From the NCBI GenBank assembly GCA_018713255.1, contig DVFL01000009.1:1-64000 (forward strand): DNA of 64,000 nt. The letters run 5' to 3'. The DNA comes from Candidatus Cottocaccamicrobium excrementipullorum. Lineage in GTDB: Bacteria > Bacillota > Clostridia > Lachnospirales > Lachnospiraceae. Below are positions 34,888 through 43,159 of the stretch, piece after piece; within the stretch, counting starts at the first letter, position 1; each line of letters starts with the position of its first letter. Both the position numbers and the translations under genes were made by a program. The notes beneath the pieces are model-generated. The model did no database searches. It worked only from the letters and a program-made list of their open reading frames with translations, and was not told where the DNA came from.

Positions 34888-34930
34888 GGAAAGGCCTCTT
34901 CGTGAACCCTAAAAACGAAGAGGCCTTTCC
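34888..34930 (+). terminator. Long stem-loop after rmlD
   Basis: GGAAAGGCCTCTTCGT pairs perfectly with ACGAAGAGGCCTTTCC, 16 pairs around an 11-base loop. No T-run follows, so termination may be poor, or the stem may protect the 3' end of the rml message. Confidence 0.55.
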
Positions 34931-34953
34931 AGCTGCAGCGGCGATGAAAAATC

Positions 34954-34982
34954 TTGACCTGGAAATTAATGCGCATTATAAT
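34954..34982 (+). promoter_or_regulatory. Consensus sigma-A promoter of the peptidase/permease pair
   Basis: TTGACC, 17 bases, TATAAT. Confidence 0.85.
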
Positions 34983-34995
34983 TTAATGTGATTAT

Positions 34996-35030
34996 GGGCA
35001 CCAAAGGCGGTATCCGCTTTTTTGTTGCCC
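34996..35030 (+). promoter_or_regulatory. Leader hairpin with T-run, possible attenuator
   Basis: Just after the expected start of transcription, AAAG-GCGG-TAT-CCGC-TTTTTT forms a short terminator-like hairpin (35003-35023), nested in a larger GGGCA/TGCCC pairing that would compete with it. The gene starts about 65 bases later. This could be a small attenuator; it is weak as a free-standing terminator. Confidence 0.4.
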
Positions 35031-35092
35031 TATTTTATTAGGAGGCCTTATTCGGAAGACCGAGGGCTTTGAAGAAAAGGAGGGACGGTAAA

Positions 35093-36523
35093 ATGCAGGA
35101 GAAAAGAGCGGCGCTGGATGTTATTGACGAGAAGAAGTCTATGCTTTTTTCTCTCAGTGACCAGCTCTGGGAAAATCCTGAAGTGAAATACAAGGAGTTT
35201 TCTGCTGCAGACCAGTTCTGCCAGATCCTTGAAGGAGAAGGATTTCAGGTGGAGAAGAATTTAGCAGGAATAAAAACTGCATTTTCCGGAAGCTACGGAG
35301 AAGGCAGGCCGGTGATCGGAATCTTGGCGGAGTACGATGCTTTGCCTGGGCTGAGTCAGCTGGCAGGTGTGACGGAAAAGAAACCGGAAAAAGAAGGGGC
35401 GCCGGGCCATGGATGCGGCCATAATCTTCTGGGGACAGGAGCTCTTGGAGCTGCTATTGCGGTGAAGGAGTACCTGAAAAAGACGGGAAAATCGGGAACC
35501 ATAAAGCTGATGGGATGCCCTGCAGAAGAAGGCGGCGCCGGAAAGGGCTTTATGGCCAGAGACGGGGCGTTTGACGATCTTGATGCGGCGTTTTGCTGGC
35601 ATCCAGGAGAGGTGAACAGCGCCGCTTCAGAGAGAACCACGGCTAACTGTCAGATCTTGTACAAGTTTAGAGGAATATCTTCTCACGCAGGCATGTCCCC
35701 GGAATTGGGGAGAAGTGCGCTGGATGCAGTGGAGCTGATGAACACAGGAGTTCAGTACTTGAGGGAACATATTCCGTCGGACAGCAGGATTCATTATGCC
35801 ATTACGAATGCGGGAGGAACGAGTCCCGGGATCGTTCAGGCGTATGCAGAAGTGCTCTATTTGATCCGGGCGCCAAAAGCAGAAGCGGTAAAAGATCTCC
35901 TTGCCCGGGTGAATAAAATTGCCCAGGGAGCTGCCTTGATGACGGAAACAGAGGTGGAGATCCAGTTCATTAAGGCGACTTCTGATACGATTATTAACAT
36001 GGAGCTTCTCAAAGTGATGCAGAAGAATTTGGAAGAGATTCCCCTTCCAGAGTATAACCAGGAAGATTTAAGCTATGCTTCTGCGATCAAGGAAACCTGC
36101 AAGGGAAATCCTTCGTATTTCGAACAGCTTTTGGCAGATGTGGAGGATGAAAAAGAGAGAAAGAGGCTGGAGGAAAATCTTTCTTCTCCCCTGCATAATA
36201 TTGTTTTTCCGCTGCCGAAAGAAAGACAGGGATTTGCTTCTTCTGATGTGGGAGATGTAAGTTCTGTGTGCCCGGTAGGACAGATTAACGGCTGTACCCT
36301 TCCTTCCTGCTGCGCTATGCACAGCTGGCAGATGGTGGCGGTGGGGAAAAGCGAATTCGCGAAAAAGGGGATGTTGTATGCGGGGAAAGTAATGGCGGGC
36401 TCAGCCATCGACCTGTTGGAAAATCCCCAGCTGCTTAAGCAGGCTAAAGAGGAATTTATCCAAAAGACTGGAGGGAAAAAATTCCAGTCGCCTATTCCCA
36501 AGGAGGTAAAACCCTCCGTTTAA
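35093..36523 (+). CDS. M20-family amidohydrolase, AbgB-like
   Basis: 476 residues, close to AbgB, the p-aminobenzoyl-glutamate hydrolase subunit. Metal-binding features are GILAEYDALPGL (about 81-92), GHGCGHNLLGTGA (about 104-116), CPAEEGGAGK and, near the C-terminus, SDVGDVS and CCAMHSWQ. M20 enzymes cut amide bonds of small peptides or N-acyl amino acids. AGGAGGGACGG precedes the ATG at 35093. No AbgA partner is beside it, and the linked transporter is of SLC13 type rather than AbgT. The substrate may be another aromatic or acyl amino acid. Confidence 0.85.
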   Translation: MQEKRAALDVIDEKKSMLFSLSDQLWENPEVKYKEFSAADQFCQILEGEGFQVEKNLAGIKTAFSGSYGEGRPVIGILAEYDALPGLSQLAGVTEKKPEKEGAPGHGCGHNLLGTGALGAAIAVKEYLKKTGKSGTIKLMGCPAEEGGAGKGFMARDGAFDDLDAAFCWHPGEVNSAASERTTANCQILYKFRGISSHAGMSPELGRSALDAVELMNTGVQYLREHIPSDSRIHYAITNAGGTSPGIVQAYAEVLYLIRAPKAEAVKDLLARVNKIAQGAALMTETEVEIQFIKATSDTIINMELLKVMQKNLEEIPLPEYNQEDLSYASAIKETCKGNPSYFEQLLADVEDEKERKRLEENLSSPLHNIVFPLPKERQGFASSDVGDVSSVCPVGQINGCTLPSCCAMHSWQMVAVGKSEFAKKGMLYAGKVMAGSAIDLLENPQLLKQAKEEFIQKTGGKKFQSPIPKEVKPSV

Positions 36524-36592
36524 GCTGCTTTTTGGAAAAAAGCGGAAAAAGAAATACAAAGGATAAAAAGAAAATGAAGGGGGAAATCTTTA

Positions 36593-37870
36593 GTGAACAG
36601 TATGGCAATTTGTTTAATTATTTTTGTGGCCATGGTGATCTTGTTCTTCCTGAACAAAATTCCCATGTCATTTACCGCGCTGGGAGCTACTATTCTTCTG
36701 GTGCTTACCGGCTGCGTTGATTCGGCCACCGCTCTGGGGACTTTTGGCAGTTCCACAGTAATTACCATGGCGGCGATGTTTGTTGTGGCTGCAGGCCTTG
36801 GGCGGACTCAGATGATTGACCATATTTCTGGTCTGCTCTACAAGATTACTGACGGTTCTTTTACGAAAATTCTTGCGTCCTATGTGGTGGTAACCTGTAT
36901 CCTGGGACAGTTTGTGCCCAGTATTGTGGCGCTGTTTGCCCTGGTTTGCCCGCTGGTGCAGAATATGTGTGAGCGGATGAAGATCAGTCCTTCCAAGATG
37001 ATGTTTCCCATCGCCATCGCATCAGTGTCCACCACTTTTATCATTGAGCCCATTGGCCCTTATGCTGCCTGGTACGTAACACAGAATGGCTATATGGAGT
37101 CCTATGGCTGGACGGCTACCCAGTTGAATATGTGGAGCGAGACGATGGTGCTTCTTCCGGTGGGAATCGTTACCCTGCTTCTGGCCATTTTTGTAGTTCC
37201 CCGTTTTCTGCCTGACCAGCCGGAGTTTGCCATCAAGGAAATCGCCAAAAAAGAGATGGTTAAGAAGCCGCCTCTGGATCCGGTAAGAGAATTTTTAGGC
37301 TATGGCATTTTCATCGCCGTGGTAATCGGCCTGATGGCTGGAGTTTCTTCCTGGCAGATTACCTTGATCGGCGCCGTTTTGGTGGTAGCCACAGGAGTGC
37401 TGACAGAGCGGGAAGCTATCGATAACCTGAATATGTCCACGGTTCTTCTTTATGTAGGTGTTTCCGTAGTAGGAGAGGCTTTAGGACAGACGGGAGCTGC
37501 TGAGCTGTTGGGGAATGGAATTGCCGCTCTCTTAAGCGGCGTAACGAATGGATATATTATCGGCGGAGCTTTCTATCTGGTAGGCTTTATCATGACCTCT
37601 CTGCTTTATAATCGGGCGGTGTCAACAGTGCTGATTCCGCTGGTGGTTATCACCTGTGGTTCCATTGGCTGTGATCCTAGAGGTCCCATTATTCTTTGCG
37701 CGCTGGCATCCATGTCTTCTGTGATTTCACCGTTAGCCACTGCTGTAGTTCCAATGGCAATGGAAGCCGGAGGATACAGCATTAAGACCGTGTTTAAGGC
37801 CGGTATTATTCCTGGCATTGTCCGGGGCGTGGTGGGAACGCTGATCGCTATGACTTTGTTCCCCATTTAA
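36593..37870 (+). CDS. SLC13/DASS-type anion permease
   Basis: 425 residues with about ten to eleven spans, of the citrate/dicarboxylate transporter-like (CitMHS/DASS) fold. Typical segments: LGATILLVLTGCVDSATAL, MAAMFVVAAGLGRT and the re-entrant ASMSSVISPLATAVVPMAM region in the second half. It likely imports a carboxylate together with Na+; linked to the AbgB-like peptidase, perhaps that enzyme's substrate (inference). The GTG start at 36593 has AAGGGGG 9 bases upstream. Confidence 0.8.
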   Translation: MNSMAICLIIFVAMVILFFLNKIPMSFTALGATILLVLTGCVDSATALGTFGSSTVITMAAMFVVAAGLGRTQMIDHISGLLYKITDGSFTKILASYVVVTCILGQFVPSIVALFALVCPLVQNMCERMKISPSKMMFPIAIASVSTTFIIEPIGPYAAWYVTQNGYMESYGWTATQLNMWSETMVLLPVGIVTLLLAIFVVPRFLPDQPEFAIKEIAKKEMVKKPPLDPVREFLGYGIFIAVVIGLMAGVSSWQITLIGAVLVVATGVLTEREAIDNLNMSTVLLYVGVSVVGEALGQTGAAELLGNGIAALLSGVTNGYIIGGAFYLVGFIMTSLLYNRAVSTVLIPLVVITCGSIGCDPRGPIILCALASMSSVISPLATAVVPMAMEAGGYSIKTVFKAGIIPGIVRGVVGTLIAMTLFPI

Positions 37871-37900
37871 ACAGAAAATAATAGCGTTGTGAAAAAATAA

Positions 37901-38053
37901 ACCGGACTTTGGGATGAAGTAGAAAAAGCAGCAGATCTGATTCCTATTCTGAAAGACGCTTTCAAGCAGAACGTTCCCTGCATCATAGAATGTCCCGTAG
38001 ATTACAGCGAAAATACCAGGCTGTCCAGGTATCTTCAGGAGAAGTTTGGGTAA
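37901..38053 (+). pseudogene. Remnant of an acetolactate synthase C-terminus
   Basis: A 50-codon open stretch, with a stop codon immediately before it, reads TGLWDEVEKAADLIPILKDA and later VPCIIECPVDYSEN, ending LQEKFG-stop. This is the C-terminal tail of catabolic/anabolic acetolactate synthase (AlsS/IlvB), where VPVIIDCPVDYSEN is characteristic. There is no start codon and no ribosome site, and nothing upstream matches the other 500 residues. It ends just before the terminator at 38096, which may have been its own. Confidence 0.8.
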
Positions 38054-38095
38054 AGGGGAATTGTTTTGCCTCAGTTTAATTAAATTTTTTTACAT

Positions 38096-38135
38096 AAAAG
38101 GCATGAGGTTCAGAAAGCGAGACCTCATGCCTTTT
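38096..38135. terminator. Bidirectional terminator
   Basis: AAAAGGCATGAGGT pairs with ACCTCATGCCTTTT, 14 pairs, extended by TTTACA/TGTAAA. It serves the + strand permease side and the convergent glmM gene, which ends at 38172. Confidence 0.88.
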
Positions 38136-38171
38136 GTGTAAAACTTTACCTATTTAGAGCAAAATAAATAT

Positions 38172-39527
38172 TTATGCGATTACATGGCCTCTTTCCTTCA
38201 TTACCTCAATGATCTCATCCACGCAAGATTCGCAGAGTTCTTTGGTAGGTGCTTCTGCCATTACCCGTACTACTGGTTCAGTTCCGGACTGGCGCAGGAG
38301 AATTCTTCCGTCATCACCCAAACGGTCTGCGCATTTTTTCACTTCAGCCTGAACGGCTTCATCATCCTGTGCAGCCTTCTTATCTTTTACTCGTACGTTT
38401 TTTAGTACCTGAGGATAGATTTCCACTTCAGAAGCGAGTTTTTCCAGCGGCTGTTTCTTTTCCAGAATCACTTCCATTACCTTCAAAGAGGTGAGAATGC
38501 CGTCGCCGGTGGTGGCATGCTTGCTGAAGATAATATGGCCGGACTGTTCTCCGCCCAGGCCGTGACCATTGGCGGCCATGTTTTCGTACACATATTTGTC
38601 TCCCACGGCAGTCTTTTCGTAGCGGATGCCCTCCCGGTCGAAAGCTTTGTACAGACCAAAGTTGGACATGATGGTGGTGACCACTGTATTGTGCGGAAGC
38701 ATGCCCTGTTCCTTCATGTATTTTCCGCAGATATACATGATTACATCTCCGTCTACCAGATTTCCCTTGGCGTCCACCGCCAGGCACCGGTCTGCGTCTC
38801 CATCGTAGGCAAATCCCACGTCACATCCGGTTTCTACCACAAATTTTTGGAGATTTTCAATATGGGTGGAACCGCAGTTGGTATTGATGTTTAAACCGTT
38901 GGGTTCCATGTTGATTACATGGGTTTCTGCTCCCAAGGCATCGAATACATTTTTGGCAATGGCGGAAGCGCTGCCGTTGGCGCAGTCTAATGCGACTTTC
39001 ATGTTCTTGAAAGAACGGGTGGCGATAGAAATCAAGTACCCGATGTAACGGTTTCTGCCGGCGGCAAAATCAGTGGTCCGGCCGATGTTTTCTCTCAAGG
39101 CCAGAGGAAGGGGACCAGTCTTTTTGTCCAGATAGTCTTCAATTTCTGTGATTACAGATTCTTCCAGCTTTTCGCCGTTTCCATTAATGACTTTGATGCC
39201 GTTGTCATAGAATGGATTGTGACTGGCGGAGATCATGATTCCGCAGTCAAAGCCCTCGCTGCGTACTACATAAGATACGCTGGGGGTAGTGGTTACATGC
39301 AGCAGGAAAGCGTCGGCGCCGGAAGCAGTAAGGCCGGCAACCAGTGAATACTCAAACATATAGCTGCTTCTTCGGGTGTCTTTGCCGATGACTACCCGGC
39401 ATCTTCCTGACGGATTTTTCTGGCCGTAATACCAGCCAAGGAAACGGCCTACTTCATAAGCGTGCTCAACAGTCAGGTCTACATTGGCCTCGCCGCGGAA
39501 GCCGTCAGTTCCAAAATATTTTCCCAT
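38172..39527 (-). CDS. glmM: Phosphoglucosamine mutase
   Basis: 451 residues. It converts glucosamine-6-phosphate to glucosamine-1-phosphate for peptidoglycan precursors. FGTDGFRGEAN lies at the N-terminus, the phosphoserine loop MISASHNPFYDNGIK is at about 98-112, the metal-binding DGDADRC at about 242-248, GGEQSGHI binds sugar and the C-terminal RQSGTEPVVRVM binds phosphate. GGGAGGAGC precedes the ATG. It is transcribed alone from a minus-strand promoter at 39698-39726. Confidence 0.96.
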   Translation of the reverse strand: MGKYFGTDGFRGEANVDLTVEHAYEVGRFLGWYYGQKNPSGRCRVVIGKDTRRSSYMFEYSLVAGLTASGADAFLLHVTTTPSVSYVVRSEGFDCGIMISASHNPFYDNGIKVINGNGEKLEESVITEIEDYLDKKTGPLPLALRENIGRTTDFAAGRNRYIGYLISIATRSFKNMKVALDCANGSASAIAKNVFDALGAETHVINMEPNGLNINTNCGSTHIENLQKFVVETGCDVGFAYDGDADRCLAVDAKGNLVDGDVIMYICGKYMKEQGMLPHNTVVTTIMSNFGLYKAFDREGIRYEKTAVGDKYVYENMAANGHGLGGEQSGHIIFSKHATTGDGILTSLKVMEVILEKKQPLEKLASEVEIYPQVLKNVRVKDKKAAQDDEAVQAEVKKCADRLGDDGRILLRQSGTEPVVRVMAEAPTKELCESCVDEIIEVMKERGHVIA

Positions 39528-39697
39528 GGTGCTCCTCCCTTTTGCAAAATTTCTGCCTTTTTTAGTTTATTCCAAGTGACGGGCGAAAAAGCCTGCCCCT
39601 GTAACTTTCTTTCTTGCGCCGGCAGCCAATACGGCAGACAAGCCGTAAACCTTCGGCGGTATATTTTTCATAGAATAAAAATCTTGTAAACAGGCTC

Positions 39698-39726
39698 ATT
39701 TTACCAGTGAGAACCGGCGGTGTCAA
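39698..39726 (-). promoter_or_regulatory. Sigma-A promoter of glmM
   Basis: Read on the minus strand: TTGACA (39726-39721), 17 bases, TAAAAT (39703-39698). Confidence 0.85.
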
Positions 39727-39799
39727 GCAATTGTACCCTGGGAAGGACTCGAACAGGATAGGCTGAGGGATTTGTTGGCGAGCAGGGGCGAAAAATCGG

Positions 39800-39828
39800 T
39801 TGATTCACTAATTTTCCTGTGTTATAAT
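39800..39828 (+). promoter_or_regulatory. Sigma-A promoter of leuA
   Basis: TTGATT, 17 bases, TATAAT. Transcription should start near 39835, leaving a leader of about 190 bases. Confidence 0.85.
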
Positions 39829-39830
39829 GG

Positions 39831-40028
39831 AATAACGTTGCGAAACGGAATTTTTCAGCAAAGGAATGATGAAGGATGGGGTTAGACCTGTAACGGCCAC
39901 GTTATTCATTGTTAAGCACTACGGCGTGATCTACCGACTCCAGAGCCTGAAGAGGGCCTGAACATGGATGAGAGAAAAGACAATGAACCATACGGACAGA
40001 AGAATATTGAAAATTGGAGGAAAAGATC
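39831..40028 (+). promoter_or_regulatory. Long structured leuA leader with two small frames
   Basis: AATAACGT at the transcript start (39831-39838) can pair with ACGTTATT (39899-39906), closing a domain of about 76 bases. Inner GGT-TAG-ACC and later CGG...CCG and GCC...GGGC hairpins are possible. Two small frames run through it: 39866-39961 (31 codons, ATGATG start) and 39964-40035 (23 codons, AGAGGG site), the second overlapping the leuA start. Neither has a run of Leu codons, and no T-box or terminator was found. Function unknown; control of leuA is inferred from position. Confidence 0.45.
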
Positions 40029-41696
40029 ATGTTAAATTATCAAAGATATAAACGAGTTCCTGTAGTGCATTTCCCGGAAAGAACCTGGCCGGACAAAGAG
40101 ATTCAGAAGGCGCCGATCTGGTGCAGCGTTGATCTGCGGGACGGCAATCAGGCTTTGGTAGAGCCGATGGTAGTAGAAGAGAAGATTGAATTTTTCAACA
40201 TGCTGGTAAAGCTGGGCTTTAAAGAAATCGAGGTAGGGTTTCCTGCAGCTTCCCAGATTGAGTTCGATTTTCTGCGTCAGTTAGTTGACCGGAAGCTGAT
40301 TCCGGACGATGTGGTGGTTCAGGTGCTGGTTCAGTGCCGGGAGCATTTGATCAAGAGAACCTTTGAGGCATTAAAAGGCGTTAAAAAAGCTATTGTTCAT
40401 ATTTATAATTCTACCTCCACCTTACAGCGTGACGTGGTGTTCCATAAGGACAAAGAAGAGGTGAAGGAGATTGCCGTAATCGGCACTAAGCTGGTGCAGA
40501 AGTATGCGGCGGATTTTGACGGAGAAATTTTACTGGAGTATTCTCCGGAGAGCTTTACCGGTACGGAGCTGGATTATGCTCTGGAAGTGTGCACGGCGGT
40601 GCAGGAAACCTGGGGAGCTTCAAAAGACAAGAAGATTATTATCAATCTGCCATCCACTGTGGAGATGACTACGCCCAATGTATATGCGGATCAGATCGAG
40701 TGGATGAATACTCATTTTAAGAATAGAGAGAGCATTATATTAAGCGTTCATCCTCATAACGACCGCGGAACCGGTATTGCTGCCACAGAGTTGGCTCTTC
40801 TTGCAGGAGCGGACCGTGTAGAGGGAACCTTGTTCGGCAACGGTGAGCGGACGGGAAATGTGGATATTGTTACCCTGGCTTATAATATGTTCTCCCAGGG
40901 CATTAATCCGGAACTTGAGCTGGATAATGTGCGGGAGCTTGCCGAGGTATACGAGCGCTGCACCAAGATGGAGATTCCTCCTCGTCAGCCATATGCAGGC
41001 AAGCTGGTATTTACTGCATTTTCTGGTTCTCATCAGGATGCGATCAACAAGGGCATGCAGGCGATGAAGGAGAGAAACAATCCTTATTGGGAGGTTCCGT
41101 ATCTGCCCATCGATCCCAGCGATATTGGCCGGGAGTACGAACCGATTGTCCGCATCAACAGCCAGTCCGGCAAGGGCGGCGTAGCCTTTGTGATGGACAC
41201 CTTCTACGGATTCAAGCTGCCCAAGGGAATGCAGAAGGAGTTCGCAGACGTTATTCAGAAGATCTCCGAGAAGCAGGGCGAGGTTGCGCCTGAGCAGATC
41301 ATGGCAGAATTTAAGAAGAATTATCTGGACCGCAAGGAGCCCATGCATTTTAAGAAGTGCAAGATCTCTGATGCAGATACTGGAAACGGCGAGTTTGCAA
41401 CATTGGCTAAGGTTATTTATACAGACCATGGTATTGAGAAGACCTTTGAGGGTGTAGGAAACGGCCCCATTGATGCGGTGCAGAGAGGCCTGGAGGATGC
41501 CTTGGGCATTCAGATTCGGGTAATGGATTACTCCGAGCATGCATTAAGCGCAGGTTCCGGCGCTCAGGCAGCTTCTTACATCCATGTGCTGGATGTGGCT
41601 ACTGGAAAGACAACTTACGGCGTAGGGATCAGCTCCAATATTACCAGAGCTTCCATCCGCGGCATTTTCAGCGCGGTGAACCGTCTGTTCTATTAA
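40029..41696 (+). CDS. leuA: 2-isopropylmalate synthase
   Basis: 555 residues, the long form with a C-terminal regulatory domain. It condenses 2-oxoisovalerate with acetyl-CoA, the first step of leucine synthesis. Metal ligands are in WCSVDLRDGNQAL (about 31-43) and SVHPHNDRGTG (about 239-249); FGNGERTGNVD follows. The C-terminal LeuA dimer domain (about 430-555), with SAGSGAQAASYIHV near its end, normally binds leucine for feedback control. GGAGG lies 8 bases before the ATG at 40029; an in-frame TTG at 40014 overlaps that site. No leuBCD follows. Confidence 0.95.
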   Translation: MLNYQRYKRVPVVHFPERTWPDKEIQKAPIWCSVDLRDGNQALVEPMVVEEKIEFFNMLVKLGFKEIEVGFPAASQIEFDFLRQLVDRKLIPDDVVVQVLVQCREHLIKRTFEALKGVKKAIVHIYNSTSTLQRDVVFHKDKEEVKEIAVIGTKLVQKYAADFDGEILLEYSPESFTGTELDYALEVCTAVQETWGASKDKKIIINLPSTVEMTTPNVYADQIEWMNTHFKNRESIILSVHPHNDRGTGIAATELALLAGADRVEGTLFGNGERTGNVDIVTLAYNMFSQGINPELELDNVRELAEVYERCTKMEIPPRQPYAGKLVFTAFSGSHQDAINKGMQAMKERNNPYWEVPYLPIDPSDIGREYEPIVRINSQSGKGGVAFVMDTFYGFKLPKGMQKEFADVIQKISEKQGEVAPEQIMAEFKKNYLDRKEPMHFKKCKISDADTGNGEFATLAKVIYTDHGIEKTFEGVGNGPIDAVQRGLEDALGIQIRVMDYSEHALSAGSGAQAASYIHVLDVATGKTTYGVGISSNITRASIRGIFSAVNRLFY

Positions 41697-41748
41697 TCCT
41701 TTCCGATCAACATGATTTTGCATTAAAATTAGAATAAAAGATAGAAAC

Positions 41749-41804
41749 AATCGCTCCGAAGGGTGCTGCCAGAAAACTGGTTAAAGCCTTCGGGGCGATT
41801 TTTT
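41749..41804 (+). terminator. Rho-independent terminator after leuA
   Basis: AATCGC-T-CCGAAGG pairs with CCTTCGG-G-GCGATT across a 24-base loop and is followed by TTTT. It also lies just 3' of the convergent AraC gene. Confidence 0.82.
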
Positions 41805-41835
41805 GCTAATCTAAAGATAATTATCAGCAGAGCAT

Positions 41836-42717
41836 TTAGCGGCTTTTGAGAATATTCCGGGGAGATTGACCGAATTCTTGTTTAAATGCCCGGAAAAAGG
41901 AACTGTAATTTCCGAAACTGTATTTATGACAGACTTCCTGCATGGAACTGCCTCCGATCAAATCCTGCTTTGCAAGGAACAGCTTTTTTTTAACAATAAA
42001 CTGATGGATGGAAAGCCCCATCTCTTCGTTGAAGACTCTGGAAAGATAAGAACGGCTGACAAAAAGCTGGCTGGTGATATCCTGGACGCGGATTTCCTCA
42101 TAAATATGGCTGTTAATATAGGCAAGGGCACCGGTGACCGCTGGGCTGGCACCGGTGTTTGCGCTGGAAGAGGCTGGAATGTCGCTGTTTGGCTGAAATA
42201 ATTTTACTCTGGCAATATAGACCAAAAGCTCGATAACATATGAATTTGTCAGCAGATCCATTCCGAATTCCTGGGAGTGGGTGCCGGAAAAGATTAGTTC
42301 TAGAAGATTATGAATAGTAATCTGCATATCACGGGTCAACTGCAGGTGAGCGCTGGTGGCGTGGGTTTTTTGAAAAGGAAGAAACAAATCCGTTTTGTCT
42401 GAAGAAAGACGTTTCAAATAATCTGGGTTCAGCCAGAGGACGTAGCGTTCGTAAGGCTGACCAGAGTGGATGTTAATCACCGCATGATGATACTGACTAG
42501 GCGCGATCAACATTATGGCTCCTGGTTTTAGATTATATTCCTGTTCCTGAATATAGTACGTAACATCACCTGAAATAAGAAAATAAAATTCATAATATGC
42601 ATGTTTATTTTCGGCGATATGGTCTAAGGCATCGTCTTTGTTATAATATATCTCATAGTCCTGATTCCGCATGGGAGGCTTGTGGTAATAGGGCGTAGGT
42701 TCTAATTTTTCTTTCAT
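41836..42717 (-). CDS. AraC family transcriptional regulator
   Basis: 293 residues. An N-terminal cupin sensor domain (YYEFYFLISGDVTYYI, then LKPGAIMLIAPSQYHHA) is followed by two C-terminal helix-turn-helices: VQDITSQLFVSRSYLSRVFNEE in two helices and the AraC signature YSFGNYSSFFRAFKQEFGQSP. The start at 42717 is chosen because AGGAGG lies 9 bases upstream on the minus strand; an earlier in-frame ATG at 42771 does not have one. It is divergent from the PP2C/ABC/2H operon and is probably its activator, sensing a small ligand through the cupin. Confidence 0.88.
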   Translation of the reverse strand: MKEKLEPTPYYHKPPMRNQDYEIYYNKDDALDHIAENKHAYYEFYFLISGDVTYYIQEQEYNLKPGAIMLIAPSQYHHAVINIHSGQPYERYVLWLNPDYLKRLSSDKTDLFLPFQKTHATSAHLQLTRDMQITIHNLLELIFSGTHSQEFGMDLLTNSYVIELLVYIARVKLFQPNSDIPASSSANTGASPAVTGALAYINSHIYEEIRVQDITSQLFVSRSYLSRVFNEEMGLSIHQFIVKKKLFLAKQDLIGGSSMQEVCHKYSFGNYSSFFRAFKQEFGQSPRNILKSR

Positions 42718-42799
42718 TGATATGAACCTCCTTTTTATGTGCGTTTCATGTATTCTCAACTCTTGTTTCATCTGTTCCTTGGCTAAGCTTTATAATAAC

Positions 42800-42828
42800 A
42801 GTATATGCAAAAATAATTTAAATTGCAA
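42800..42828 (-). promoter_or_regulatory. Sigma-A promoter of the AraC gene
   Basis: Read on the minus strand: TTGCAA (42828-42823), 17 bases, TATACT (42805-42800). Confidence 0.7.
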
Positions 42829-42899
42829 TTTGTATTTTATGAATCGATTCAAAAACTAACAAGAAAAGGCAAGATAAGCAAGGATTCTTAAGAAATCTC

Positions 42900-42959
42900 A
42901 TGTAAAATTCAGGTTTTGGAAATGTAAAATTTGTGTTAAGAAAAATTAGAAATGTAAAA
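42900..42959 (+). repeat. Three ATGTAAAA direct repeats, possible activator sites
   Basis: ATGTAAAA occurs at 42900, 42922 and 42952. The spacings of 22 and 30 bases are close to two and three helical turns, so all three face the same side of DNA. They lie upstream of the candidate -10 boxes. AraC-type activators often bind such direct repeats; the link is inference. Confidence 0.4.
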
Positions 42960-43159
42960 ACTCATGAATATGTCCAAAAAAGAAAAGACAAAACGCAATA
43001 TATTATAGCAAATACAGCATAGTATCAGGCAGACGGATAGAGTATAGTAAATTTAGCAGCCAACAAGAAGCAGATTCCTGAGAGAGAAGGATTACATACA
43101 GCTCCAGGGAAATTCGATCTGGCTGAAGCATAGGAAAGGAGGCGGCGGTCATTAAAATA

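Larger units (their letters stand above)
39528..40028. other. Divergent intergenic region glmM-leuA
   Basis: 501 bases. On the minus strand it holds the glmM promoter and a leader of about 165 bases with an ACGGC/GCCGT hairpin near 39629-39645. On the + strand it holds the leuA promoter and long leader, listed separately. No tRNA, T-box or glmS-type ribozyme signature was seen. Confidence 0.6.
42718..43159. other. AT-rich divergent control region
   Basis: 442 bases between the AraC gene and the PP2C-like gene. It carries the AraC promoter on the minus strand, three ATGTAAAA direct repeats, and two -10-like boxes for the + strand (TATTAT at 43001 and TATAGT at 43043) without a good -35, as expected of an activator-dependent promoter. 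Confidence 0.55.

Noticed and set aside
39528-39697. glmS-type ribozyme in the glmM leader
   Set aside because: The leader is short, shows only one clear hairpin, and that ribozyme belongs to glmS mRNAs, not glmM.
39735-39760. A tRNA-like stretch on the minus strand containing GTTCGAGTCC
   Set aside because: The T-loop-like piece has no matching T-stem, and no acceptor, anticodon or D arm can be folded around it.
39831-40028. T-box riboswitch before leuA
   Set aside because: No AGGGTGG-type T-box sequence, no antiterminator and no terminator hairpin were found in the leader.
40740-41540. A 266-codon antisense frame inside leuA
   Set aside because: It lies wholly opposite a strongly conserved gene, resembles no family and has no ribosome site.
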